Shown here one piece after another: positions 35,401 to 47,500 of a stretch of 64,000 bases of DNA; positions within the stretch are counted from its first letter, which is position 1; every line of letters begins with the position of its first letter. The translations under genes and the position numbers were made by a program. Source of the DNA: Scolanthus callimorphus (lineage: Eukaryota > Cnidaria > Anthozoa > Actiniaria > Edwardsiidae). The notes under the pieces were generated by a model. The model saw nothing but the letters and a program-made list of their open reading frames with translations, did no database searches and had not been told where the DNA came from. The stretch is taken from NCBI GenBank assembly GCA_033964015.1, contig CM066914.1:15207637-15271636 (forward strand). Direction: 5' to 3'.

Positions 35401-37311
35401 GTTCTGGAAATACTTCTTTTCCAAGTGAGTGTGGGCTGTCTGAAGGGCATACATAGATGCTGCCGAGTTTTTACTTGACAACAAACTTGCTCCTTTAGAT
35501 TCATTAAAATTCTGTTGCAAACATTCTTTCTCTGATTTGAGGGCATTCATCTCAGAATCATAGGCAGAAATTTTCACCTGAGCTGCTTGTAGTTGTACAA
35601 GATTGTTTTCTTCCTCCAGCTGTAACTGTCGAATTTCTGTGTTTTTCTCTTCAATCTCCTGGGAGAGCTGTTGGTTGATGTGCAATTGTTCCTCCATTTT
35701 GTTTTGAAGTTCTGTAAGGGTCTGGTCTGACTGTGAGCAAAGGGACTTATTCAAGGCACGCTCTCCCTCTAGCTGACCTTCCAAGTTTCTAATCACACTT
35801 TCACTGTCCTCTACCATCGCCTTGGCCTTCTCCTGTTCATTCTCAATCTGGCTTTTCAAGTTATCAATTTTCTCTTCCAGCTCATATATGACATTCTGTT
35901 TGGCTCTATTGCTCTCAGACATGGACTCAAGCCTTGTCTCCATATGGAGTACACTGCTTGCAGCCTCTTGTTTAATCAGCGCTCTGTCTTCCTCCAAACT
36001 TGTCATCATTGCTGACAACATTTCCACTCTCTCTTTCAATGTGGCCTCCTTCCTAGAGGACTCCCCTTCTTTAGCCTGGCAGTTCTCTTCAACTGATTTT
36101 ATTTTCTCCTCCATATTTTCAACCTTTGCTTTAGCAAGGACACATTCATCTTTTTGCTTTTCAAGCTCTTCTTCCAATTTTTTGTTGCTTTCTAAGCACT
36201 TGCAAAGTTGAGTATTCATGGCATCTATTTCTTTCTTATGCCGTTCTTTTTCTTCAGCCAGTTTACACTCCAGAGCATTTATTTCTGTCTCTCTGGCACC
36301 GACATCAGCTGCAAGCTTGTCTGCAAGCTCTCTATTGGATGCCAGATTTTGCAGAAATTGAAGCTTTTCATTCACCAATTTCTCTCTTGTTTTCTGAACT
36401 TCAGAACTCTGCATTTTTTCTTTCTCTAAAAGCATTGTAAGATCCTCAACCTGTTTCTTTGAGTGTTCCAATATAACCATCAGATCGCTCTTGCTTATTT
36501 CCAAACTCGCAATCTTGGCCTCAAGATCCTTTACCCTGTCATTCAAGTCGTTAGTAATCAATACCTCATCATTATAACGCTTGGTTGCGTCGTCTCTACC
36601 TTTCGCCAAAAAGTGCTTTTCCGCCTGCAATGTGCTGTTCTTTGATGTCACTGCAGCTTTTGATGTCTCTAGCTCCATAACATTATCTTTCAACTCTTCT
36701 AACTCGCCTTCCAATCGCTCTTTCGATGCTTTTAGACAAGCATTCTCCTCTAGGGCTCGTCCGAGAGAATCTTCAAGCACCATGGTTCGATTTTTCACCA
36801 ACAACATCCCTTCCTCGTCTTCCATCTCAAAACATTCATAACCACCATCGTCGTTTTTACTTTTGATCTGGAAAGGTACACTAGCCCCTCTCACTTCTCC
36901 TGTCGCCGAAACGTAGCAGAACTGATAAAATTCCTCATCCGCTTTGGGCAAGTAGTTTGCTTTAAAGAGAACGCGGTTGGCAATCGATTTGTTTTCATCT
37001 CCCTCAACGAAGTTATGCTCGATGAAGGGGGACCATTCGTATGTATAATGCTCCCTAGAAGACTGCCAACCGACTTTGAACAAGCCCACCCAATCTTTCT
37101 TAGTCGGTTTTACAGATGGCTTGATTGTATAGCGACATTCGATGTCCTGTTCGGGAGCGTAGCAGTCGGAGACGTTGTGAAAAACAACTGCAGCAAATTC
37201 TGCTTCCGAAGCACATCCTGGAGTCGCCTCAGACAAAGTCGAATTTTCACTTCGGCGCTGGTCATTGTAGTCAAGAAACGGGTAGCTACTAGCTTTTGCA
37301 CTTCGTAACAA
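32411..37311 (-). CDS. TAX1BP1/CALCOCO-like autophagy receptor (SKICH, coiled coil, zinc finger)
   Basis: Minus-strand exons: 34858 to 37311 or 37265, 33179-33701, and 32411-32739 (TAA at 32411); about 1,085-1,100 residues with matched phases 0 and 1. The N-terminal SKICH domain is clear (FAAVVFHNVSDCYAP, KKDWVGLFKVGW, HYTYEWSPF, FYQFCYVSATGEVRGAS). It is followed by an acidic LLV motif (DEEGMLLVK) at 36796-36815, about 700 residues of Glu/Lys/Leu-rich coiled coil, a second coiled-coil exon, a Pro-rich linker and a C-terminal zinc finger (CPICRILFPP then HVNSHFD). The zinc finger matches the TAX1BP1/CALCOCO type. By family it links ubiquitinated cargo to ATG8 proteins. The start is unresolved: no ATG is in frame before SKICH. 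The ATG at 37265 gives a normal N-terminal length but is one base out of frame; an upstream exon is the alternative. Confidence 0.85.
34869..35210 (-). repeat. 171-bp in-frame tandem duplication in the coiled-coil exon
   Basis: Two adjacent units of 171 bp (57 codons) lie at the 3' end of the long coiled-coil exon. Both carry LQMEKLVSEPSK, SLIVKLRDEL, EKANSIALK and SLEEERAL followed by LKKCDE. Only a few residues differ between the copies (for example KIDENS against KTDENA). The length is a multiple of three, so the frame is kept. Fifty-seven residues is close to eight heptads, so the heptad register may also be nearly kept. Confidence 0.9.
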
Positions 37312-38589
37312 ACATATAGACCTTTTCTCGATAATAGTATTCGCTAATAGTCAAAATTAGGAAAGTGCTGGGTCATTTCTAGTAGCACGAAATGGCCAGG
37401 ATCAGGGCTATTTTCAGTTGCGCTACGTAATGAAACTCCTACACATACGCGCCTGCAGATCAAACGTGCAGCGGTCTACTTTTTATACAAACAAAAACAA
37501 CAAATAAAACATATCAAGACGTTTGCAGCCTAACCTTGTCGATTTGCCGCTTTCCTTATTAGGAATTCCCCCTTACCTTATTTGGAAGGTCTGTAAGTAC
37601 TTTTCTTCATATTTTAGCGAAAAAAAGGAGATAAATCCACCAAAACTTGCAGGTATTCGAGAAACATCGTACTCATGGCCGCCATGTTGTTTTTGTCTCC
37701 GCCAAAGGGCCTGGGGCAAAACACAGGTAGCCCGCGCGTATTCACAGAAAACGACAACGCTATCTCGATATGGTAAGTACTTTATTAACGTCTCAAATCT
37801 TCTAGCCGTGCACGAGTGCACTACTAATCGGGAGACGGTGCACTAGTGCACTAGTGTGTATTAGTATTGTGAGTTCTGTGACACTGAGGTTGGGCAACTT
37901 CCGACGGTCCTAGTGGTTCTTTAACGTCCCTCTGGTTCCGGTTAGTGTAGTGTATGTGAGAGACGGGCCTACGGTTTAACGTCCTTATCCGAGAAGACGC
38001 AATTTCGTGAAACCAACGAAGTTTTTATAAAATCTGTTTGGTGAAACCCATTCATTCACTTTGTTTTCCACTGAGTTTTGGAGTAGAGTAATCTCTGCTT
38101 TTACCCGCGTTTGCATTGACACACGTTAATCAATCAATCAATAGGCCGCTGGGTCACGTGCCCCAAATCCAATACATTATGAGGAAACATAAACAAGCAA
38201 AAACGAACGATATTAAAGTCCGACATTTTGCCGTGTAAGGCAAAACTAATAACAAATCTAAAGGTAAAGTTCATATTATAAAGAGTTTCTGAATTACTAA
38301 TGGTTTCTAATGGGGCGTAGCAGGAGAGAGAGAGAGATGCACCACGGGGCATCCCTCTCCTGACTAACTCGACACCGTAAACAAATCGAAGCGCGCCGCG
38401 GGTAAAAAAAAAAACATTTCTCTCGATCATGACGGACGTTCGCCAAGGTCTGGCAAAGAAGCAGTATGCTGTTATTCACCACAGGATTCCCGTCTACGAA
38501 CACCTGCCGTTGGCGTAGTTGGCGCGCGCGTGGCGTGGTCATGTGCTCGCAGTGTGTTGTGGGTAGGACAAGCCCGAGCAAAGTCAAAC
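37312..38589. promoter_or_regulatory. Shared upstream region of the autophagy-receptor and ceramide synthase genes
   Basis: The two genes diverge from this 1.3-kb interval, so their promoters must lie in it or overlap. It contains a GTGGTTCTTTAACGTCCCTC repeat (37912-37990; a relative at 58612-58690), a palindromic GTGCACTAGTGCACTAGTG stretch near 37840 and a GA microsatellite near 38325. No TATA box is obvious. Confidence 0.5.
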
Positions 38590-41500
38590 ATGGCCGGCGT
38601 TGGCGAGTTGTATCGCGGATTTCTTGACCGCTTTTGGGCTGAAAGCTTCTGGCTCCCAGAAAACACAACATGGGCTGATCTACAAGCTAAGAAAAATATC
38701 CGACTAGTCCAGGCTGGGGAACTGTACCTGTGTCTGCCTATTGCTGTTGCTTTAATTGTACTTCGGGTTGCTTTTGAAAGGTTTGTCACAGTTCCCCACA
38801 TCCATAAAGCGGCTTTCTGTTTATTCTCAATTATTTACGCATTCAGATTTTGGCATACCTACTAAAACCTAGCCGAACTTTACGCTTAAGAGAGATTTAG
38901 CTCTTTCTTTATTTCAAAAGTAATTGTTTCACGGTCTAGATGACAAGGAAAATATGCTCGCTTGCTTTCTTTAGTCCCCTAGCTCAATGGTCGTTGACCC
39001 AATGCCAATTGTCAATGAGCCGAGTTGTGATACTATATCACGTTGCATTTTCAGTACATGTAATCTTGTTAAGTTATTCAAGCATGCCTGAGAATGAGTA
39101 TTTATTTCTATAACTTGAAAACATAGATTTTAGAGCAAGGGAGTCGTCTTCGTCTAAGGTTTCCTAAATCCCCGAATGTTTGCTTGAGTGTTGTCCTCAA
39201 TAGAGCTAAATATTGGTTATCTTTGATCTCTTCGAATCAGAAACTGCTGTCTCCTATTCTAAAACAACAAACTTTAACAGAAGAAGGCCTTCTTAAAGTC
39301 ATGAAAACTTATTTTCCTGTACCAGATTTCAACTTATGTTACAGATTTTAACATGTTTTATTCATAATCTCTTTCACACATGTCACCTACTTCTTCTTTA
39401 ATAATCTAAACACTAACACAAATAATTGTTTGCAATGAATTTTTTTCTGGTCTGTTGACTCTATTGAGCTATAAGTAAAATGAAGGTAGAATTGGAAGAA
39501 GGTTTGAAATACTGTGAAAAGCACAGGTGGTTTGCTGTTCAGAAGCAATGTAAAATGATCCCAAGTGTATTGTTTTTGTTTAAAGATTAAGCCACCATAA
39601 CACATTACATCAAAAGTCTCAGGGAATGGGTTGAATACACATTGTTTTAGTTAATTTCTTACTTTTGAGGTGTTAATATTTTTGATGTCATATACCCAAC
39701 CCCTTTCTTTGAAAGAAAGCTGTATAGAGTTTTGCAGTTGCATTTATTAGTTGTCAGAGACTAATGATAATATGACCTACTGTCACCTGCTCTTTGTAAC
39801 AGTAAACTGCTTCAAAGGTGTGTTAGCAAAATTCTAGTTATCATTTTCCAAACTCTTCTTTTTTGCAATCAAAAGACAATCATGGAAAGAGAAAGATAAT
39901 AGTTTTGGCAATGGTGACCATCTTGTACTTTGTTCAACTTAATCACAGATTAGCTCTGTGTCCATGTTCTTTTACTACTCTGGAATCCATCAAATCACAC
40001 CTTCTGTTTGGCCCTCAAGTGCCAAAAAAGGCCTATAATAATAATAATAACTTTATTAAAGTGTCTGTAAACCTAATAGCTTGGGATAAAATCCCATACT
40101 AATATGGGGACACAACAGAAAAATTTTAAAAGAAAAAAAGATTACACACGAGCTAAATAACTATAATAAAAATATAAAACTATGTACGGTATGTACAATA
40201 AAATACTCTATATCATTTATACTACGAGTTACATAAGCTACAATTCTTACATCCATCATTTAAAAATACAGCCAATGCCTTGTTTCTTATCATTCTATTA
40301 AAAGAGGGCAATGGTTTGACTGCTCTTTCCTCCGAAGAGATCTTGCCCCATTACTTCGGCCCTAGATATCGTAGCGAGTGTTTTCCATATTTATTGTGTC
40401 AAATCTGGCCTCTGCTTTAGACCCTTTATTCCTGATAGTTTGTCCCACACTGTGTCTTTGTTGTATGTCTGTATTTGTGTGAAGTTTTATGTTGTTCAAA
40501 AGAAGGAAAAGTAAATATTATTCACTTGCTTGGAATCAGTCCAGATCATTTAATACCATGTCTTTTGCCTTGGTGTTACTACCCCATATTTATTTATTAT
40601 AACAATATAGTTGATGTTCGCGGGCATAAATATGTTTTGGGATTACGCCCAAGACATCAACTACATTACTATTATTATAACTTTGGAGAGCATTGAGTGC
40701 AAAAAAGAGAATTTATGGCGAGAATCATAACGCCGATTGATTGAAGAGGGATTGTGTCCTCAACCAATTACAACTCCTGGATAATATCACCTAACTTGAA
40801 ACAATCAAGAAATCTGCTTTAAGTACTGATACTGACAACGGAATTAACTGAATGCTGGCCCATTTATGATAGAGACCACCATCTATTACCATCCTTTATA
40901 ATATAGCTACGATATAACGCACACTCTGATTGGTCCAAATCTATGCTCTATTACACCATTAAAGCAATGGTTCTCCCCCGCTATATCATAAAAGCATTAG
41001 AGCACAACTTTCTATGACTTTATCGGCAAATAGAGCACTTGCTCCCAACATCACGCATGCTCTATTGTGCCGATAAAGTCATAGAACATTTTGCTCTAAT
41101 GCTTAATTAATGGTCAAAGACACATTTATTTAGTACAACATTGTTCATTGTGTGGATTATTTCAATTGCTTTTCAGATTGATTGCAAGTCCATTTGTGCA
41201 GTGTCTTGGAGTAAAAGACAAGAAAATAAAGTTTGTTCCTAATCCATTCTGTGAAAAAGTCTACCAAACGATCAATAAATTCCCACCATCTGATAGAATA
41301 GTAGGACTCTCTAAACAACTCGGTTGGACCACTAGAGAGGTGGAAAGATGGTTCAGGCACAGACGAATGCAGTCTAAACCTTCATTACTAAAGAAAGCTA
41401 AAGAGAGTAGGTAAGTTTCAATTAGCAAATAATTAGTTGATATAGAGCGGATTTCAGATGACCGTCGTGTTTGCAATTGGTTTGCTTTCTCATTAGCTGC

Positions 41501-44500
41501 TTATTTCTATCAACCAATCAAATTGCGAACTAATTACAAGCAAGGAATTACTAGCCAATTGGTTGGGCTCTTGATTGGCTGGGCTGGAAACCATTCAACA
41601 GTAAGTTGTAATTACTCTTGTTTCTGATTGGCTAGTGATTGCACAATTGCGTTTACTTTCACAACGGTCATGTGAAATCCGCTCTATTTTAAATGCAGGG
41701 TAGACAGAGTCTTCAGTTAAAACTTTCAAGTTTGGTTTTTGGATAAGAAAGTTTTTAAAAACTTTCAGAAGTTGTGGCCTTGTTAAATCAATTGTGCATT
41801 TTACTAGTGACAATGTTTTCATTATATTTTATAGCTGGAGGTTTGTCTTCTATACTGGAGCAACAATATATGGTTTCTGTATTCTAGGCAAGGTAAGATC
41901 TTGATTACTCTACAGTGTAGCTGCCAGCCATATAAAGAAACCTAATCTTCCAGTGAAGTGTCTTAAATAGAGTTTGGATATAGCATTTTGTAGGATTTTA
42001 AGTAATATTTAAAAGCTGACTATTCGGACTTGATGGGATTTCAACGTCTGCGCAATTAGTCAACTCGGACTGGAACTAATTGCACAGACTTTGAAATCCA
42101 ATCAAGTCTGAATAGGAGGCTTTTGAATTACTTCAAAGACTCAATAATTAATCATGACCTAATTAGCCAACACAGAGGGACAACGATCAATGTTGAAACA
42201 TCTTCATTCATTTAAAAAAAAAAATCCTTAGTCATTTGAAATATTCAGATAATAGCCTGTGTCATAATATTCAATCACCAACCCTTTTCTACCCTACCCA
42301 GACAGGATTTATCAATATAATCATATTTTTTTACTTGTGAAACTTGAATTACGTCACTAGTCATGCGCAGAAATGAAAAGGTCAAGATTGTTTCCATAAA
42401 GCCTGTCCCACATGGAGGTTGGCATCGCACATGCATATAGTCTAAAACAAAAATTCTTTGTATTGACTTTTCCGAGAGAGCAGACCTTCGTCTTCTCATG
42501 GAGCGGTTTCTACAGTCTGCCTTTGCTCGGTGCAAAGACAGACTAGTAGAAAAACTTTTTGAGGGTGAGGACCTTGAAATTATGAATATTCATAGTTCAA
42601 ATGTCCTTGGACTTTGAAGAGTTTTCAAGTCCCATTTGCATTATCTTCCTGGGATTTCAAGGTAGTGCACATGGTACAAAATGGGAGCTCTGGTTGGCTG
42701 ATTAGGTCATAAATAATTATAATGAGTATTCGAACAAGCTTTCAGAATTTTATGATACTTCTTAGCAACTCTTGTCAAATTGATGTGATCAAAGAGGTTT
42801 AATTCCCACCATCCTGCTTCCTGTTTTGCCGAGAATAACCATCCGGTGACACCCCACATCACCAGCAAATCTGGCAGAGCCGGGGGGGATTGGGTGCTGG
42901 GAGTCAAGTTTTCCTACATTTTCGCTAAACTCAGCCTTCCACCTTGCTATACATTTTACTAATGGCTTGATGTGATATGATGTTACTTCACCTTTGTATT
43001 ACTATGTTTGTATTACTAAATACTATTCATTGTACCCTTACTTGGCTCCAGATAGAGCAGATTTCAGATGACTGTCATGAGTAATTGGTAATTACTTTGT
43101 AATTACTCCTATAGGTTCAGAATTGGTGTAATTATTTTCCGATTGGTTTTACTACAGTCATATGAAAACCACTCTAACAGCCACCAAGTTGATGTAGGAA
43201 CTACACTTACAAGATTATCTGACATTATCTGGTTTTGTTCTTTATTAGGAGAAATGGTTATGGGATACTGATCTCTGCTTTATTGGCTATAAACAACATG
43301 TAAGAACCTAAACCAACTTACCATAATCCTGGCATGAGTTTCTATCATTTTAATCTGTACTTAAAGACCCAGAGCCTCTGTTGGAGCTGACCAAAGGTTA
43401 CATGAAAGAAAAATGAAATGAAAGAAAAAAAAATTCCTTTATCTGAGGTGCATCTCAAAATCAATAGTAGTAGAGTCTGTTAAAAATAGGTAAAATCGTG
43501 CACTTCTGCGTAAAGGCGCCAAATTTGGACCAAATGTTCCTTAGGTGAAATAATTCAGTTTTCGGGAGGGGTGCCATCATTTCGACCCAAGGGGGGTAGG
43601 GTAGGGGCAATTTTGTCTATTTTCTAATTTGCCAATATTTCATTGCTATTAAGGGTTTTAGATAAACAAGACCATGAGAGTTCTTCCTGTATGGTGCCCT
43701 TCACATTGGACTAGGTGGGGGTGCAACAAATGTCCGGCAAGGGGGGGAAGGGGGATTTTCGGGTCACATTTTCGTGCTACCCTCAGAGATCATGATTTCA
43801 TCGTACAATCACAAAATTCAACATAAGTGTTCCTTAGGTAACATTTAACAGTTTTCGGAAGGGGTGCCACATTTTTGGCCCAATGGGGGGAGGGCAGGGA
43901 GAATTTTGTCCATCACCTGATTTACCCTATATTTCAGCGGTATTTAAGAGTTATCAATAAACAAATCCACGGTAATTCTTCACGAATGGTCCCCTTCATA
44001 TTTGACTAGACGGGGTGCTACAAACATTTGAAAAGGGGGAGGGGTGAGTAATGGATGAAATTTACATGCTATGCACTTTTTAATTGCAATTTGATTGTAC
44101 AGTTACTAAATCAGACATGAATGTTCCTTAGGCAACATCTAACAGTTTTTGGGGTGCCACAATTTCGGGCCAAGGGGGGGAGGGTAGGGACAATTTTGTA
44201 CTTCACCTGATTATCCCTATATTTCAGCTGTATTAAAGAGTTATTGATAAACAACACCATGTCGATTCTTCATGAATGGTTGAATCATGAACGATTTTAC
44301 CTATTTTTTCCCTTAACAGACTCTACTATAGGCAGTTTGAAGTTCTATCTCAAGTTCATTGCCTGATTTGATCATCTCTCTTTCAACTTAGCTTCAGTTA
44401 TTAATTACTGGTTGGTACCACATTTGGGTCTATGACAATGCATATTGTATTTTAACTGGTCATGAATTTTCCATTTGGTGTTGACAATATTTTATTTTCT

Positions 44501-47500
44501 CTTCAGTTGATGTCAGAAGAACTCTATATCTACTATGTAGTTGAGCTTGGATTTTATGTTTCTCTCACTATCTCACAATTTGTGGATGTACAGAGAAAGG
44601 TATACACACTTATTCCTGTACCGGTAAATATATAGTGCAGCTTGGGCTGTGCTCTTTGAATGTATCATTTTAATAACATTGGCTGTCACTACAAATAAAT
44701 ATTCAATTTCATTCAAACCCTCAAATCAATGAAAACTTGCCCGGAATTCTTGGGAGAGCAGTTTCTCCAGAAAACTTTCAATTGTTTTTCATGAGCAGAT
44801 GATTTTATAGTATCATACTTGTTGTTAAGAAAAAGAAAGGGGAGAGACTTCTGCATATATATGAATTGAATAGTTCAGTTGGGATGTAAATTAAGTGTCT
44901 TGCCTTTTCTTTAGGAAGAAAAAAATAGTTTTTTTCATCACTATGATAACTGGTTGGTCACCTGTGACTGCTCACCCATTACCTATGTCATAAAACAGAA
45001 AAAGCTTTGTATTTATATGAAGAGGGCTCTCAACAATGTGAGGGTGGGGATCAAATGCCTTTTATTCCATAGGATCACTGTATTTTTCATTGGAAATTCC
45101 ATCTAGTGATGGGCGAGTCATATCTCAACCCCTTCCATGGAAGGGGTATAGCTTTTTCAGGAATCACACTTCTCCAAAGCAATGTTTAAAAAATGTGCAT
45201 TCTGTAACACACATATTTTTTTGTCTGCAGGATTTCTGGCAAATGCTTATCCATCACATTGTCACAATTATGTTATTGTCCTTCTCATATGCGGCTGGGT
45301 TTTTCCGTATTGGCGCTGTTATAGTATTGGTGCATGATGTCTCAGATGTGTTTTTAGAGGTACAGTCCATGTCTTCACCATCTGACTAAGAATAACAGCT
45401 CAAGTTTTTTTTGTCTGCAAAGTTCTGCTTTCATTACATCCTGCTAATAGAAGCTTCTTCTGGTCTTAATTTGTGTTTTAAAGAAGCTTCTTCAAACAAA
45501 TCTCACAATTCTTGTTTACAAAGCATAAACTTACAAATGTTTTTGTTGGTTTTACCAGAATGATCTCAGTGTTTTTGCTTATAAAATGCAAAAACAAGCA
45601 AACCCTGAGCTATTTTCATACTCAGAGCTCCCTGGCAACCATTTGAGGGCCTTTGCTGATTGGCTGATTCTAAACATTGAGGCATGCACAGAAAGTTCTT
45701 TTCCTCAAAGGCTCTGTATCAAATTCTGCATATGGGTCAATAGCTTCCGCCATAGTCTCTATTCGAGGGGACAAGGCAGGGAGCTCTGGGTACGAGAATG
45801 ACTATGAACTAGGGACATTGGGATGTCTGCAAGAATTTCTCATCTTTTTGTGCACTACTCTTTGTACTCTCAAATGAGCATGGAACCTGCATTGTTTGAA
45901 CTACAATAGATTGCTCCTTGGTTACTTCATATAGCTTTACCCTTGATGTACCTGCAACAGTATGACCTGACTAATACAATTCTTTTTGTTCTTTATTTTA
46001 GGCAGCAAAAGTTGCAAATTATGCTAAACTTCAGCGTCTATGTGACTTGTTGTTTGTTTTCTTTGCTATCAGCTTTTTTGTGGCTAGATTATTTATATTT
46101 CCTCTGTGGTGAGTATGGAGTAGGAATGCATTTTACTTTTACAAGTTTCCTTCTTCTTTTTTACGTAAAGCGAGTCCTCTGTTGAATTGATCATTCTTGT
46201 TTGGTACAGTTATTATTTTGTTGTTTTTTGATCTGTTGTCTTTGCAAGTGATAGCCTTGGCTTGTTTAATGCTCAGAAATCAAAGGAAAGTTTTGAGGAG
46301 CCGTACTTTTCATGTTTTATTTTCTTACTTGTGCAACATGCTTTTGACAAAAGGTGTTTTATTTGTCATTGCTGGCTTGCTACATTAACTATTTGCTTTA
46401 AAAGTGTTAAGATGCTCAAGTCACAAACCTATTAGTTTTTTAATATATTAAGGGGAATAGAAGCAAACTAAGAAATAGTACAAATATTACACAGGTAATT
46501 TGGATAATTTCATCTACCAGGTAAGCTAAAGACTAGTAAATGTTAAGGTATAAATGGTGGGATGAGTGCAGTCTTCCATCTTGACTTGGATTTCTGTCAT
46601 CTTGTGCACTAGTCATCTTATGTGCCTGGATTTGATGGTTGTAGGGTGCTGCATAGTGTCTATCGCTCCTGGTACCTGATACCACGCTTTATCTCTTGGT
46701 ATATCTTCATGGGACTGCTTGTTATGTTACAGGTAATAGAATTCATTTGGTGACTAATAACCTAGTCTGTTTACAGTTGCTTTCCTCACCTCAAAAACAA
46801 TCAGGGAGACGTGTGTGCTCTGCATTCAGTAATTTTGTTCAAGAATTTATTTGCATACATTTTCTGAATCTGTTCAATGAAATTCGCATTCTCAGAGCTG
46901 GAAATGGAGCCAGTATGAGTCGCTTTTGTTACTAAACGTTTCTCGTTTGTGACTTAAATTGTACTGTAGTGGTTAGTTTATCACCGACAGTCTGTAAAAT
47001 GCAACTAAAATTGAAACAATTGGCCAAAATGCGACCTTTTTTTCTCTCTTAATTTCCAGCCCTGATTCTTCCAGTCAGGCCCTTGTCACATTTCACCCAT
47101 TGCAGTCTTGGCAAATCCTCCTGTAACTACAAAAATTGAAAAAAATATAAAAGCATATTTGCAAGAAATGAAAGCAAGAGCTTCCTGAATGTTCCAGGGA
47201 CAATCATTTCACCTGAATAAAATTCTGTGAAACAACACACAGGCATCTCCTTTCCAAATGTTTTTGTTGAAGGGAAAAGAGCAGATGTACATAGGCTAAA
47301 AATAACCCTGTGGTGGACACGGCCAGAAATCCCCCCAGCAGATGGAAGGCTGAACTCTCTCCTAAACGATCTTTGGTTAAATTTGCATGTAGCTGCATGC
47401 TCTAAAAAAAACTGTATGACATAACTTATGCTGCGCATGGCAAAAGTGCCAATTGGTTAAGCCTCTGTATTTGGTATTCGTGGATATTAATCTCCTCCAT

